Below, one piece after another: positions 8,104-17,255 of a stretch of DNA of 64,000 bases; the stretch's first letter is position 1, and each line of letters opens with the position of its first letter. A program made the position numbers and the translations under genes. The DNA lies in assembly GCF_016862815.1 (NCBI RefSeq), contig NZ_BONR01000001.1, forward strand, positions 62,001-126,000, in the 5' to 3' direction. Origin of the DNA: Demequina activiva (GTDB taxonomy: Bacteria > Actinomycetota > Actinomycetes > Actinomycetales > Demequinaceae). Below the pieces are notes generated by a model that did not search any database, was not told where the DNA came from, and saw only the letters and a program-made list of their open reading frames with translations.

Positions 8104-9685
8104 GGATGGGGCCTCCTCGTCGCTCCCGAGTGTAGGTGTGACGCGCGAGGGCGCGAGCGAGGCACCGCTCGACCGGGGACGGATCGCGCCAGCGGCTACC
8201 GCCCGGACCGTGCTCGACAGGCTCCTCGACGACGTCCGCTGCTCCGACGGCGACGGGTTCGGGTGCGGTCATGGCGCATCGTTCCTGTGATGCCGACTCG
8301 CGGGGCGGGGGTGGTGGGAGGCTGTCGAAGAGCTTCCGTCCGCCGGGTCGCCGCCGCCGTTCGGGATCGATGGATGGTGGTGGGGTGAACCACACGTCGG
8401 TGGTGGTGGCGTCGATGATCCAGTGGTCGCGATGGATGTCGTGGTGGCATCTGACGCACAGCAGGACGCCGTTGTTCAGGTCCGATGGGCCGCCGTGGGA
8501 CCAGGGAACGATGTGGTGGGCGTCGCACCAGCTGGGCGGCGCGCCACACATCGCGCAGCCGCCGTCGCGGTGGGCCAGGGCGAGCTTCTGGGCGGGGGTG
8601 AATCCGCGCTTGGCTCGTCCCTGATCCAGCACGATCGACGTGCCGCCCAACACCTGCGGGATCACCCCGGCCGCGGCGGCAGCGCGGCGCAGCGCACCGG
8701 CATCCAGACCGGCACCAAGCCCGTCGACACTGCCGCCCAGTCCGGTGCGCAAGTCCTCCAGCGAGCACCGCACGATCATCGTGACGCCCGTGTTGGGAAG
8801 GACGTCCACGTCGCAGGAGGCCAGGTGGCGGGCGAAGTCTCCCATCGCGTCCGCGCGGACCTGCTCGGGGGTGCGCTCATCCACCACCACCGCATGGCCG
8901 GCCCTCTGAGCATCCTGGGCCTGCTTGCGGATGCGGAAGTGCTGGCCCACCATCGCCTGCATCACCGCCACCAGCGGGGCACCGTTGTCGGGGTCGAGCT
9001 GTCCGCGCAACCAGATCATCCCGTCCGCACTCTCCCCGATGCGCAGGAACCGTCGCTGCCGACGCTCTTCGGCACGCTGCTGGCGATGCTCAGCATCGAG
9101 GCGTTCCTCGGTGCGCAGGATCAGGGCTGCCAGGCGTTCGATCCTCATGAACCGTGCCGCCTCCACCAGATCGCGCTCCGCTCGTGACAGAGCCCCGGGC
9201 TCGACCCGGTCGCTGATGCGGCGCAGCATCCGCAGGATCATCGACGCCGCCTCCGCACTCAGCCCACCAGCATTGACCGCTGCCGCCACCACAGGAAACA
9301 CCGGACACTGCGGCTCTGCAGCGCCAGAGGGCTCTGTCGCTTGCTCCGCGTCCCGCAACGCCTCACCGACCTCGATCAGCCGTCCCGCCTCCGCGCTGGA
9401 GCCACCCGTCTGGGAGGCGACCATGCCCCGCTCATCCCCACCACCACGGCGCCGCGCCAATCCCACCTCACGGGCTTTGACGCGCGACCGTGCCGCCTGC
9501 TCGGCCGCGACCACCGCGAGCATCCGATCCACGTCCCGACGCACCGCCCCCACCGCGCCACCCATCGCGGCCAGATCATCATCCGACAGCGCCGCCACAC
9601 CCGCATGCGTCAACGCGCGCCGCCCCACCAGAGCAGCGCGCACCGCGCCGTCCCAGTCGGCACTCGCATCAGCTGTCGTCGCCAT
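7967..9685 (-). CDS. DUF222 / HNH endonuclease (13E12 repeat family)
   Basis: 572 residues. The N-terminal 300 residues are DUF222-like. Near the C-terminus is an HNH module: C-A-M-C-G, then [14 protein letters not shown][10 protein letters not shown] and a final H. 13E12-family genes are repeated in many actinobacterial genomes; nuclease activity is plausible but the biological role is unclear. The start is ATG 9685. The C-terminus is odd: the frame stays open for about 100 residues past the HNH core and runs 137 nt into the DUF2130 gene in another frame on the same strand, ending in a basic, low-complexity tail. A lost stop codon or a frameshift could explain this. Confidence 0.85.
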   Translation of the reverse strand: MATTADASADWDGAVRAALVGRRALTHAGVAALSDDDLAAMGGAVGAVRRDVDRMLAVVAAEQAARSRVKAREVGLARRRGGGDERGMVASQTGGSSAEAGRLIEVGEALRDAEQATEPSGAAEPQCPVFPVVAAAVNAGGLSAEAASMILRMLRRISDRVEPGALSRAERDLVEAARFMRIERLAALILRTEERLDAEHRQQRAEERRQRRFLRIGESADGMIWLRGQLDPDNGAPLVAVMQAMVGQHFRIRKQAQDAQRAGHAVVVDERTPEQVRADAMGDFARHLASCDVDVLPNTGVTMIVRCSLEDLRTGLGGSVDGLGAGLDAGALRRAAAAAGVIPQVLGGTSIVLDQGRAKRGFTPAQKLALAHRDGGCAMCGAPPSWCDAHHIVPWSHGGPSDLNNGVLLCVRCHHDIHRDHWIIDATTTDVWFTPPPSIDPERRRRPGGRKLFDSLPPPPPRESASQERCAMTAPEPVAVGAADVVEEPVEHGPGGSRWRDPSPVERCLARALARHTYTRERRGGPIHARDHLPPLRQGVHGRRGRLRGHREPGADQGVRRGAREAPPPGGR

Positions 9686-9808
9686 GAATCCATCCCACCA
9701 GAGGGGTCTGACACGGACGCCGCGGCGGCCCCCGTCATCCACATCACGCCAGGTACCGATGCGATCTCGGTTTGGTCACAGTCCATGGTGCCGGCACCGC
9801 CGCGCCGC

Positions 9809-9814
9809 TACGTT
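9809..9814 (+). promoter_or_regulatory. Leaderless -10 box for the gene at 9821
   Basis: TACGTT is followed by six bases and ATG 9821, which decides this start over the upstream in-frame ATG at 9785. Confidence 0.5.
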
Positions 9815-9820
9815 CGCCTC

Positions 9821-11446
9821 ATGACCACAGAGGACGGCCGCGGCGCTCGCCCCGCGACGCTGCGCTGGATCGCCCATCCCGCGAGCGTCGCGGGCATCGC
9901 CGTCCTGGTGCTCAACGATCACGTCCTCAAGGCCGAGTTCGGCTCCTGGTGGACGGGCAAGCTCTCCGACATCGCCGGCCTGATCTTCTTCCCCGCCCTG
10001 CTCGCCGCCGTCGCCTCTCTGGCCGTCCCGCGCGCCTCGGCGCGGCTGCTGATGCCCGCGGCGATCGCCGTCACCGGCATCGGCTTCACCGTGGTCAAGG
10101 CGACGGACATGGGCGCCGCCACCGCATCGGCCGTGCTCACGGCGATCACCTGGCCGTCCACGGTGCTGCGCGACCCCACCGACCTGGTCGCGCTCGCCGC
10201 GCTCGCGGTCGCCGCCTGGACGGCGCATGCGAGCCTCCGGGACGCGCAGGACACGCAGAACGCGCAGGACACGCAGGGTGCACGCACGGACGGCCACACG
10301 CGGTGGCGCGCGGCGGTGCTGGTCCCCATCGCGGTGCTCGCGAGCGTCGCGACATCCGCGCCCGAGCAGTCCGCCGTGACGGTCGTCGAGACGGTGGGCG
10401 ATCAGGTGTGGGCGGGAGTGGGCTCGGCGGGCCCGGTCGACGTCCACCGCGAGGCCGGCTCCTTCTCAGGCGCCTGGTACACGCTGCAGCCCGATGGAAC
10501 CTGGGAGGGATCCCGACAGGGTGACCCCGACCGCGAAGCGCTGCCGGAGCCCGAGGACGCACCGGCGGCAGGCACGCTCGTGCGCTGCTCGAGCGCGAAT
10601 GGCGACCTCTGCTTCCGCCCCGCGGAGGGCGCCCAGGGCGTCGAGATGTCGAGCGACGGCGGCGCGACCTGGGACGAGGACTACCGCGTGTCCGATGCGG
10701 CTCTCGAGGACCTCGCGCAACGGCTGGAGGCGGGCGCGTCGGAGATCATGACCATCGCCGTCGCCGTGGTCGACTCGGAGGACGGCATGCAGGTCTACGC
10801 CGCGAACGGGGTGGATGGCCTCGCGGTGCGGGCGACGGACGGCACGTGGGAGCGCATCGGCCTGCCGGGATACGACGGCATCTCCGCGCCGCTGCCGCTG
10901 CTGGGCGAGCGCCCCGGCCACCCCACGTACCTGGTCCCGTTGGGGCTGGTGGTGCTGCTCGCGTTCGCGGGACCGGTGGTGTTCGCGCTCGCAGCCGTGT
11001 GGTCGCGACAGCGGCGGCTCGGCACGGGCGCCTGGCTCACCGCGCTCCTGCTCGCGGGCGGGGGCACCGTGATGGCCGTGGTCGCCGTGCGTGCCACCGC
11101 GACCTCCACCGGCGATGACGCCCCTCCGCCCGACGCCTACGTCCTCACCCCCCTGCCGGTCCTCGGGTTCGCGCTGATGGGCCTGACCACGTGCGCGGTG
11201 GCCGCGGTGATCGTCACCACCTCGTGCGTGCGGGTGCTGGGCTACGCGAGCGTCACGGGCATCGCGCTCGCGGGGGCCGCCGCCACCGTGGCGCAGGTGC
11301 TGGACTTCAGCGTCGCGCTGGCTCTGGCCTGTGCCGCGGCGGTCGCTCTGGCCGGGACCATCGCCGCCGCTCGCCTGGTGCCGCGACGGTGGCCGCGCGC
11401 GCTCGCGGAGCCCGAGCAGCGCCCGGCCGATGCGCCGGTGACCTAG
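9821..11446 (+). CDS. Polytopic membrane protein with large extracellular domain
   Basis: 541 residues. Four hydrophobic helices fall within residues about 20-140, including L-N-D-H-V-L-K-x-E-F and W-W-T-G-K-L-S-D-I-A-G-L. A non-membrane region of about 210 residues follows (about 165-375) with S-S-D-G-G-A-T-W, a BNR-like Asp-box element. Five or so C-terminal helices come next. The extracellular part, with its sialidase-type S-x-D-x-G-x-T-W motif, suggests a beta-propeller-like or carbohydrate-facing module, but a single repeat is weak evidence. Function unknown. Confidence 0.7.
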   Translation: MTTEDGRGARPATLRWIAHPASVAGIAVLVLNDHVLKAEFGSWWTGKLSDIAGLIFFPALLAAVASLAVPRASARLLMPAAIAVTGIGFTVVKATDMGAATASAVLTAITWPSTVLRDPTDLVALAALAVAAWTAHASLRDAQDTQNAQDTQGARTDGHTRWRAAVLVPIAVLASVATSAPEQSAVTVVETVGDQVWAGVGSAGPVDVHREAGSFSGAWYTLQPDGTWEGSRQGDPDREALPEPEDAPAAGTLVRCSSANGDLCFRPAEGAQGVEMSSDGGATWDEDYRVSDAALEDLAQRLEAGASEIMTIAVAVVDSEDGMQVYAANGVDGLAVRATDGTWERIGLPGYDGISAPLPLLGERPGHPTYLVPLGLVVLLAFAGPVVFALAAVWSRQRRLGTGAWLTALLLAGGGTVMAVVAVRATATSTGDDAPPPDAYVLTPLPVLGFALMGLTTCAVAAVIVTTSCVRVLGYASVTGIALAGAAATVAQVLDFSVALALACAAAVALAGTIAAARLVPRRWPRALAEPEQRPADAPVT

Positions 11447-11510
11447 CGCTCGAACCATCGCGTGCGTGCGGCCCCGGACCGCAACCCCGGGCCGCTACCT
11501 CGGGCAGCTA

Positions 11511-12374
11511 CTACCCCGGGGCGCAGGCCCAGGCGGATCGGACCGGCACCGTCACCCGCAGCGTGGCGACGTTCATCGCCTCGTCGCGCGCCCACAGCTC
11601 CACCTCGACGTTCGTGGGCTGGAGCTGCTCAGCGACCGAGCCGGCCTCGATGGGTCCCACCGTCGCCGTGAACTCGTCGCCAACGCCGCGCACCAGCTGG
11701 CGCTGAGCCGGGGCAGCCGAGCCTGCGACGTAGCGGATGCCGGCGCTGGTGACGCCCACGTCGTCCACGATGGTCGCGCGGATCAGGAGCGTCTGGGGGT
11801 CGCACATGTCGTTGACCTCCCAGATGTCGTCGATGGTGGAGGTGAGCCGGATGCGCGGCGCGGACTCGTCCGCTGGCGGAGCAGGCTCGGGCTCCGGCGC
11901 GGGGTCCGGGGGCGCGGGGTCCGCCGGCGCGGGTGCATCCGGCTCCGGCGGCACCGGCTCGCTCTCCGGCGTGGAGGTCACGCTGGGGCTGGGCGTCGGG
12001 GTCGACACGGCCGATGCGCTCGGCGAGGGCGTCACGGACGGCGAGGGCGTCGCGCTTGGCGTGGCCGACGGGGTGGCGGTGGGGCTGGGCGAGACGAGCG
12101 GCAACGCCTCCTCGCGCGCGCCGCACGCGTACAGGGTGACGGCGAGAAGGATTGCCGCTACGACGCCCGCTCCGTACAGCCCCAGGATGCGCCACCGGGA
12201 AGCCGCCGGCGCATCGGCCGTCTCCGGCGCATCCGCCGTCTCCGGCGCATCGGCGCTTCCCGTGGCGGCGCTGATCCGTGCCATGAGGGAGTCCACCAGA
12301 GCGTCGGGGTCCGCGGGCTGCTGGGCAGGCTCGGCGTCCTGGAAGAGTCGCCGCAGCTCATCGTCGTCGGTCAT
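11511..12374 (-). CDS. Membrane-anchored surface protein, putative anti-sigma partner
   Basis: 287 residues. The acidic cytoplasmic N-terminus (M-T-D-D-D-E-L-R-R-L-F-Q-D-A-E-P) carries a near-perfect tandem A-D-A-P-E-T repeat at about 41-55, from an 18-bp DNA repeat. Then come one membrane helix (about 64-85), a long Ser/Thr/Pro linker, a Pro/Glu/Ala linker, and a C-terminal Ig-like domain with two Cys. The ATG overlaps the TGA of the upstream ECF sigma factor (ATGA). This order, sigma factor followed by a single-pass protein with a short cytoplasmic N-terminus, is typical of anti-sigma factors. No zinc-binding H-x3-C-x2-C motif is present, so the anti-sigma role is inferred from context. Confidence 0.65.
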   Translation of the reverse strand: MTDDDELRRLFQDAEPAQQPADPDALVDSLMARISAATGSADAPETADAPETADAPAASRWRILGLYGAGVVAAILLAVTLYACGAREEALPLVSPSPTATPSATPSATPSPSVTPSPSASAVSTPTPSPSVTSTPESEPVPPEPDAPAPADPAPPDPAPEPEPAPPADESAPRIRLTSTIDDIWEVNDMCDPQTLLIRATIVDDVGVTSAGIRYVAGSAAPAQRQLVRGVGDEFTATVGPIEAGSVAEQLQPTNVEVELWARDEAMNVATLRVTVPVRSAWACAPG

Positions 12375-12868
12375 GGCGCCTCCTTCCCTAGCGTGCTTCC
12401 CAAGGCGCTGCGCGCCCGGTGCAACTGCGTCTTGACGGTTCCTGTGGTGACCCCCAGGGCCTGTGCGATGTCCGCGACCGGGGTGTCGAGATAGTAGTAG
12501 AGCGTGACGATCTGCTGTTGTCCGTCCGGCAGCGCGGCGACCGCGTCGTGGACGGTCAGGGAGTCGACCACCTGGCCGGTCGCATCGTCCATCTGCTCGG
12601 GCTCCGGTGGGAGCTTCGCGTAGGCCCGGGCCTGCGCCCCGGAGCGCCGGTGCGCCATGCGCACGTGGTTGATCGCGGTGACGGTGACCCAGGCGGCGAC
12701 GTTGTCCGGCGGCGTGTCCGAGGAGAGCGCGGCAACGAGGGCGTCCTGCACGGCATCCTCGGCACGGTCGCGGTCCCGCGTGGCCAGCGTGACGGCGGCG
12801 ACGACCTTGCCGTACTCGTGCGCGACGAACGCAGCGACCCGCTCCCGCACGCCTGGCACTGGTGCCAT
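12371..12868 (-). CDS. ECF-type RNA polymerase sigma factor (SigE-like family)
   Basis: 165 residues with sigma region 2 (about 10-75: A-F-V-A-H-E-Y-G-K-V-V-A-A-V, R-A-E-D-A-V-Q-D-A-L-V, W-V-T-V-T-A-I-N-H) and region 4 (about 105-160: L-P-D-G-Q-Q-Q-I-V-T-L-Y-Y-Y, then D-I-A-Q-A-L-G-V-T-T-G-T-V-K-T-Q-L-H-R-A). It directs RNA polymerase to a small regulon, probably including its own locus. I chose ATG 12868 because a GAGGAG ribosome-binding site lies five bases upstream; a longer frame to 12952 lacks one. It is translationally coupled to the surface protein downstream, and a paralogous surface protein lies upstream. Confidence 0.88.
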   Translation of the reverse strand: MAPVPGVRERVAAFVAHEYGKVVAAVTLATRDRDRAEDAVQDALVAALSSDTPPDNVAAWVTVTAINHVRMAHRRSGAQARAYAKLPPEPEQMDDATGQVVDSLTVHDAVAALPDGQQQIVTLYYYLDTPVADIAQALGVTTGTVKTQLHRARSALGSTLGKEAP

Positions 12869-12916
12869 GGGTACTCCTCGCGTGATCGTTGACGACACCC
12901 TAGTCCGGCATGCCTG

Positions 12917-12946
12917 CTCCCGGCCCGGCGAGCGCCGGACCGGGAG
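12917..12946 (-). terminator. Hairpin between surface-protein gene and ECF sigma gene
   Basis: CTCCCGG-C-CCGGC and GCCGG-A-CCGGGAG pair around a GAGC loop: 12 of 13 positions match. It has no T-tract, so it is either a GC-rich terminator of the gene ending at 12959 or a transcript-processing element. Confidence 0.5.
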
Positions 12947-12958
12947 CGGCACGGCGGC

Positions 12959-13717
12959 TCAGCCAAAGCTCAGGCAGGAGTCGCCGGTGACGGTGATCGA
13001 GCCGTGATCCTCGGAGACGTTGCCGGCGGCGTCCTCGGCCACCACGCCCACGAAGAGCTGCTTGGAGTCCTGCCCGGCGGGAACGAAGCCCTGCGGGACC
13101 TTGCTGACCTCGGCGACGTAGTTGCCGAACGAGTTGAGCGTCATGGGCACCTGGATCACGCCGGTTCCGGGGATGAAGTAGACGAGGCGGGGGTTCACGA
13201 CGCCCACGTTGTCGCTGATCTGCGCGCGCACCTTGGCGGTGGTGGGCGAGCATGAGAGCGAGTGCTCGTAGATGGGGTCCTCAGGCGTCTTGACCCAGCC
13301 GATCACCGGCGAGGCATTGTCCGCGGGGCCCGGCTCGTCCTCGGCCGGCTCTGCGGGCTCCTCCGGCTCTGCCGGCTCCTCGGGCTCCGCGGGCTCGTCC
13401 TCCGCGGGGGCCGGGGGCTCCTCCGCCGCGGGGGCGGCGGGAGCGACGGACTCATCGGGCTCGGCGGGCTCGTCCAGCTCGGTGCCGCGGACGGACGATG
13501 CGGTGGGAGCCGGGGAGGCCGAGGCCTCCGCCACGGGCGCTGAGGCATCGAGGCCGGAGGCAAGGCGCTCGTCGGTGGTGGACGAGCCGTGCGGCCACAG
13601 CGCCAGGCCAAGGCCGGTGCCCATGATGGCGGCGCCGACGGCGGCGATCACCAGCCAGCGGCGGCGACGGGTGGGGGCGATGGTGGGGATCTCTTGGGTG
13701 TCGGTGCTCTCGTACAT
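12959..13717 (-). CDS. Membrane-anchored surface protein with Pro/Glu linker and Ig-like domain
   Basis: 252 residues. A short basic cytoplasmic N-terminus (P-T-R-R-R-R-W) is followed by a membrane helix at about 21-42. Then come a long Glu/Pro/Ala repeat linker (E-P-E-E-P-A-E-P repeats, about 80-140) and a C-terminal Ig-like domain of about 105 residues. The domain has two Cys and a D-N-V-G-V segment that matches the D-D-V-G-V of the protein at 11511. The two proteins therefore look like paralogues flanking the sigma factor. The ATG at 13717 has an AGAGGAG ribosome-binding site. It is probably exported and cell-envelope-bound, and may be a target or sensor of the sigma pathway (inference). 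Confidence 0.7.
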   Translation of the reverse strand: MYESTDTQEIPTIAPTRRRRWLVIAAVGAAIMGTGLGLALWPHGSSTTDERLASGLDASAPVAEASASPAPTASSVRGTELDEPAEPDESVAPAAPAAEEPPAPAEDEPAEPEEPAEPEEPAEPAEDEPGPADNASPVIGWVKTPEDPIYEHSLSCSPTTAKVRAQISDNVGVVNPRLVYFIPGTGVIQVPMTLNSFGNYVAEVSKVPQGFVPAGQDSKQLFVGVVAEDAAGNVSEDHGSITVTGDSCLSFG

Positions 13718-13848
13718 GATCTGCTCCTCTGTCGGGTGACGCGCTGTGGTGCGCGTCTGCCCCTCGTTGCACGGCGGGGGTGCGGAGGTTGACAGAGTTT
13801 CCGAAGTTTTTTCTGGGCCAGGCTGACCGCGGGCGGCCGATGCGCCGC

Positions 13849-14325
13849 TCAGCCGAGCTCGCCGAACGGATATCGCACGGTCTGGAAGGGCCACTCGCGC
13901 GCGAGCCAGGCCGGCACGTACTCCCTCACGGTGTCCCCCAGCCCCGCCGGCGCATCGGCCGTCACCCAGAACGAGACGTCCGCGACAGGACCGCCGGGAC
14001 CCACGGCCGGCTCCGCCGGATCGATGTAGATGCACCCGTAGAGCGCGCTCTCGTCCGCGGGCAGGATCGCGTAGTTGAACGATTCGTGGGTGACCATCTC
14101 GCGGGCGTGGCGGGCGAGGTCCTCGCGGTCCGCCTCGGCGGACATGTCCTCGGGCGGCCAGCCCCACGCGTCGCCGTACTTCGCCCAGAGCATCGGCTGG
14201 TTGCCCATGACGGCGGGCATGTCGATCGCCAGGTCATCGGGGCTGATGGGACGCAGGTGGATGCCCGCGACGACGTCGACGCGCAGGGGATGCTCGAAGT
14301 CGCCGGGGAGCCAGTGAGTGGTCAC
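13849..14325 (-). CDS. GNAT-like N-acetyltransferase
   Basis: 158 residues. The layout I-H-L-R-P-I-S-P-D-D-L near residue 22, F-N-Y-A-I-L near 85, and Y-G-C-I-Y-I-D-P with S-F-W-V-T near 95-122 matches a subgroup of actinobacterial GNAT-fold proteins. The usual R-x-x-G-x-G/A acetyl-CoA loop is not clear, so activity is uncertain. The GTG start is supported by a leaderless TAGATT box. It is divergent from a second GNAT gene only 36 bases away. Confidence 0.65.
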   Translation of the reverse strand: MTTHWLPGDFEHPLRVDVVAGIHLRPISPDDLAIDMPAVMGNQPMLWAKYGDAWGWPPEDMSAEADREDLARHAREMVTHESFNYAILPADESALYGCIYIDPAEPAVGPGGPVADVSFWVTADAPAGLGDTVREYVPAWLAREWPFQTVRYPFGELG

Positions 14326-14331
14326 AGCGCG

Positions 14332-14337
14332 AATCTA
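14332..14337 (-). promoter_or_regulatory. Leaderless -10 box for the GNAT gene at 14325
   Basis: On the minus strand TAGATT is followed by six bases and the GTG start. Confidence 0.5.
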
Positions 14338-14361
14338 GCGCCCGCCAGGGAGACTGAACAG

Positions 14362-14934
14362 ATGGGAATCGAGGTCAGGCCCGCGACCGTGTTCGAGGAC
14401 GTCGCGGCGGTGGTGGGCCCCAAGAAGCCCACCTCGAACGTGTGCTTCTGCCTCAGCTACCGCATCGGCTCCAAGGAGAACAACGCACTGCGCGGTCCCG
14501 AGCGCGCCGAGCGCGTCCGCGAGCTGTGCGCGCAGGAGCCGCCGCCCGGGGTGATCGCCTACGGCGACGGCGAGCCCGTGGGGTGGGCGGCGGTGCATCC
14601 GCGCGCGGAAACGAGCTTCGCGCGCAACCGGCTCATCCCGCATGTGGATGATTTGGACGTGTGGTCGCTGTGGTGCATCCGCGTGCGGCCCGGGCACCGG
14701 GGACAGGGGCTTACCCATGCGCTCATCGACGGCGCGGTCGCGCATGCACGTGCCAGCGGAGCGCCCGCGATCGAGGGCTACCCCGTGGACAACCAGGGCG
14801 AGAAGGTGGACCTGACCATGGCGTATGTGAGCACTCGGCGCGCTTTCGAGAAGGCCGGCTTTCGCAAGGCGGCGGACACGGGCTCGGTGCTGAACGGCTT
14901 CCCGAGGGTGCTGATGCGGCTGGACCTGCGCTGA
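14362..14934 (+). CDS. GNAT family N-acetyltransferase
   Basis: 190 residues. R-P-G-H-R-G-Q-G-L at about 112-120 is the acetyl-CoA pyrophosphate loop of the GNAT fold. It follows the strand W-S-L-W-C-I-R-V and precedes an A-L-I-D-G-A-V helix. C-x-C-L-S-Y at about 31-36 and F-E-K-A-G-F-R-K-A near the C-terminus match a subgroup that acetylates small molecules or antibiotics. The actual substrate is unknown. A weak AGGGAG ribosome-binding site lies about 11 bases before the ATG. Confidence 0.85.
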   Translation: MGIEVRPATVFEDVAAVVGPKKPTSNVCFCLSYRIGSKENNALRGPERAERVRELCAQEPPPGVIAYGDGEPVGWAAVHPRAETSFARNRLIPHVDDLDVWSLWCIRVRPGHRGQGLTHALIDGAVAHARASGAPAIEGYPVDNQGEKVDLTMAYVSTRRAFEKAGFRKAADTGSVLNGFPRVLMRLDLR

Positions 14935-14950
14935 GTGGAGGCGCCTGCTG

Positions 14951-14965
14951 CCGGCCGATGCGCGG
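14951..14965. repeat. Intergenic GGCCGATGCGCGGGC element
   Basis: An exact copy of a 15-bp sequence found just after stop codons at several places in the window. The identity to the copy near 37.45 kb continues through CTGGGTGGG on the right side. It may be half of a terminator or a small dispersed repeat. Confidence 0.45.
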
Positions 14966-14989
14966 GCTGGGTGGGCGCCCCGGCGTCGC

Positions 14990-16291
14990 CTAGGCGCGCT
15001 CGGCCTCGGGCAGGCCGCGACCCACCCACGCGCCGGCGATCCCCAGCAGCGCGAGCAGCAGCAGCGCGAAGCCGGAGCCCAGCAGCGCCAGCGCCGCCGT
15101 CACCGCACCCACGGCCAGCAGCAGAACGCCCATCATCGTGTTCGCGACGGCGACGTACTGTGTGCGCTGGTCGCCCTCGGCGATGTCGACGACGTAGGTC
15201 TTGCGGGCCAGGCGCGCACCCACGTGGGCGAGCGCGAGCAGCAGGTAGGTCCCGGTGGCGAGCCACGCGGTCTCCGCCAGCGACGGCACGCGCGCCAGCG
15301 CCAGGAACGCCAGGATCACGGCGGATGCGGCTATGGACGCGCCGATCATCAGCCGGCGCGAGGAGCGGTCCGCGAGCCGACCGAAGATGCGCCCGCCGAT
15401 CAGACCCGCGATGCCCTGCGCGATCACGAACAGGCCCAGCGAGGACAGGCTCCCCTCCCCCTGCGCCGTGCCGAACGTGACCACGAACGGCGGGCTCAGC
15501 GCGGACACCAGCAGCAGCGCACGGGCGGTCACGAAGCGCCGGAAGACGCTGTCTTCGCGCCACAGGTCGCGCGCTTGGACCGCCCAGTTGGGGCCGTCCT
15601 CTGCCTCCGGCTCTGGCTCCTCCGCGGGCTCGCGGATGGTCGCGAACACGAATGCGGCGGCGCCCCACGCGATCGCGGCAGCGGCCAGCAGGACGGCCAA
15701 CACCACGGTGTTGACGCTGTCCCCGCCCCAGATGCGCAACGCGAGACCGAGCGTGAGGGCCACGGCGGCCGACGCGACGGTGGTCACGCCCTTGATCTGG
15801 CCTCGCAGGCCCTTGGGGACCGTGCGGCCCAGCACGTCCTTGCTGGCGATGGACGTCAGCGAGCGCGACAGCGCGAACACGGCGAGCGCGGCGAGGATGC
15901 CGACTCCGGCGACCACGCCCGAGGCGGTCGTGGCGACCAGCGCCATGGCAGCGGTGGCGACGGCCTGGCCTGTCGCGCCCGCGACCCACACCCACTTGCG
16001 GCGCGGCCGCTGGCGGACCTTGGGAGCCCACGCGGCCTGCGGCAGCATCGAGCCGGACTCGCGGATGGGGACCAGGAACGCGACGAACGCGCCGGGTGCA
16101 CCCAGCGCGGTGACGAGCCACGGCAGCACGGTCTTCGCGTTGACCACCTGGTCGCCCATGGACTGCAGGGCCTGCGCGACCATCTGGCGCACGCCGTTGG
16201 CGGCGATGTGGGGCCGGGCGTCGGGCTTCAGGCTCTGGACGTCGGCATCGTCGTCATCGACCAGGAAGCTGAAGATCCGTTTCGAGGGCAT
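14990..16291 (-). CDS. MFS transporter
   Basis: 433 residues with about ten to twelve hydrophobic helices. An acidic cytoplasmic N-terminus (D-D-D-D-A-D-V) and an acidic central loop (E-E-P-E-P-E-A-E-D-G) separate the two six-helix halves. F-G-R-L-A-D-R-S-S-R-R after helix 8 is an MFS loop motif. The substrate is not predictable. The neighbours (a GNAT enzyme and an EcsC-like protein) give no pathway. Confidence 0.8.
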   Translation of the reverse strand: MPSKRIFSFLVDDDDADVQSLKPDARPHIAANGVRQMVAQALQSMGDQVVNAKTVLPWLVTALGAPGAFVAFLVPIRESGSMLPQAAWAPKVRQRPRRKWVWVAGATGQAVATAAMALVATTASGVVAGVGILAALAVFALSRSLTSIASKDVLGRTVPKGLRGQIKGVTTVASAAVALTLGLALRIWGGDSVNTVVLAVLLAAAAIAWGAAAFVFATIREPAEEPEPEAEDGPNWAVQARDLWREDSVFRRFVTARALLLVSALSPPFVVTFGTAQGEGSLSSLGLFVIAQGIAGLIGGRIFGRLADRSSRRLMIGASIAASAVILAFLALARVPSLAETAWLATGTYLLLALAHVGARLARKTYVVDIAEGDQRTQYVAVANTMMGVLLLAVGAVTAALALLGSGFALLLLALLGIAGAWVGRGLPEAERA

Positions 16292-16328
16292 GGGTCAATG
16301 ATGGCTGGTGCGCGCGGGGTGCCTCGAC

Positions 16329-17243
16329 CTACGCGTCGTCGCTCCGGCCGCTACGGAAAGCCGATGCGCGGTCCGCCACGCGCCGCCAGGACTTCGCGCC
16401 AAAGTCCTTGGCGCTCACGGACGCCGAGCGCATGGCGCGCGCCGCGCGGGTCTCGACGGGCGCATCGGCCGGGCTGCCGGGATCGATGGAGAGCCACTCG
16501 GGCCAGGCCTCCACCGGCGCGGAGAAGCCCTCGCGGCAGGCCTTCACCACGGAGGAGCCGAAGTAGTAGCTGGTCGCGCCGCCCGCGACCGCGCCGATGA
16601 CGGGGATGGCCTTGGAGCCGATCCGCACGCCGCCCATCACCGCGCCCTGCGCGAGGGCGTTCTTGGCGAGCACCATCGTGACGGGCACCAGCGCCGAGTC
16701 CGGCAGCTGCTGCGCGAGCAGGTCTCCCCACTGGGGGTTCGCGGCGCCGGCGACCTTGCCCGCGGTGGCGCGAGCCGTGTGGACGGTAGCGCCGGCGGGC
16801 AGGGCGCCCAGGACCAGCTCGGTGATGCGGCTCTTGCGCTTCTCGCTCAACATTGCGCCCAGCACCACGGCCTTGGCGCGCTCGGGATCGTCGATGGGGA
16901 TGCCGCGAAGCTCGGCCATCGACAGGGCGAACAAAGCGGTGGTCTCGTAGAAGAACAGCAGATCCGCGACGCCCAGGCCGATCGCGATGGGCACTCCCAC
17001 CGCAGGAATGGCGGCCGATGCGCCCACCGCCGCACTCGCCGAGGTAGTCGTGGCGACGTACTGCTTCTCGATGATGCGCATCACCTCGGCGGGCGTCGCC
17101 TCCGGGTGGCGGCGGCGAACCTCCTTGATGTACGCGGTCACGGCGGGCCGCTGCACGGCGATGGCCTTGAACACGCGCTCCCGGAAGTCGTCGGGCAGGG
17201 CGACGGCGTTGCCGGGCTTGCTGGAGGCCGATGCGGTAGGCAT
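16329..17243 (-). CDS. EcsC-like membrane-associated protein
   Basis: 304 residues. The segment I-P-A-V-G-V-P-I-A-I-G-L-G-V-A-D-L-L, F-Y-E-T-T-A-L-F, the D-D-P-E-R-A-K-A-V-V-L-G segment and the C-terminal I-P-V-I-G-A-V-A-G-G-A-T-S-Y-Y-F resemble EcsC, whose members are linked to ABC exporter function or membrane biology in Firmicutes. The match is by pattern only. The hydrophobic stretches could be membrane-inserted or amphipathic. I chose ATG 17243, downstream of the leaderless TACCCT box; a longer frame to 17603 enters the low-quality intergenic region. It is the last GC-rich chromosomal gene before the island. Confidence 0.6.
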   Translation of the reverse strand: MPTASASSKPGNAVALPDDFRERVFKAIAVQRPAVTAYIKEVRRRHPEATPAEVMRIIEKQYVATTTSASAAVGASAAIPAVGVPIAIGLGVADLLFFYETTALFALSMAELRGIPIDDPERAKAVVLGAMLSEKRKSRITELVLGALPAGATVHTARATAGKVAGAANPQWGDLLAQQLPDSALVPVTMVLAKNALAQGAVMGGVRIGSKAIPVIGAVAGGATSYYFGSSVVKACREGFSAPVEAWPEWLSIDPGSPADAPVETRAARAMRSASVSAKDFGAKSWRRVADRASAFRSGRSDDA

Positions 17244-17249
17244 GCGGTC

Positions 17250-17255
17250 AGGGTA
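17250..17255 (-). promoter_or_regulatory. Leaderless -10 box for the EcsC-like gene
   Basis: On the minus strand TACCCT is followed by six bases and the ATG at 17243. Confidence 0.5.

Noticed and set aside
12190-12260. Possible CRISPR or VNTR array
   Set aside because: The 18-bp repeats are in frame inside the surface-protein gene and encode ADAPET units. No spacers and only about three units.
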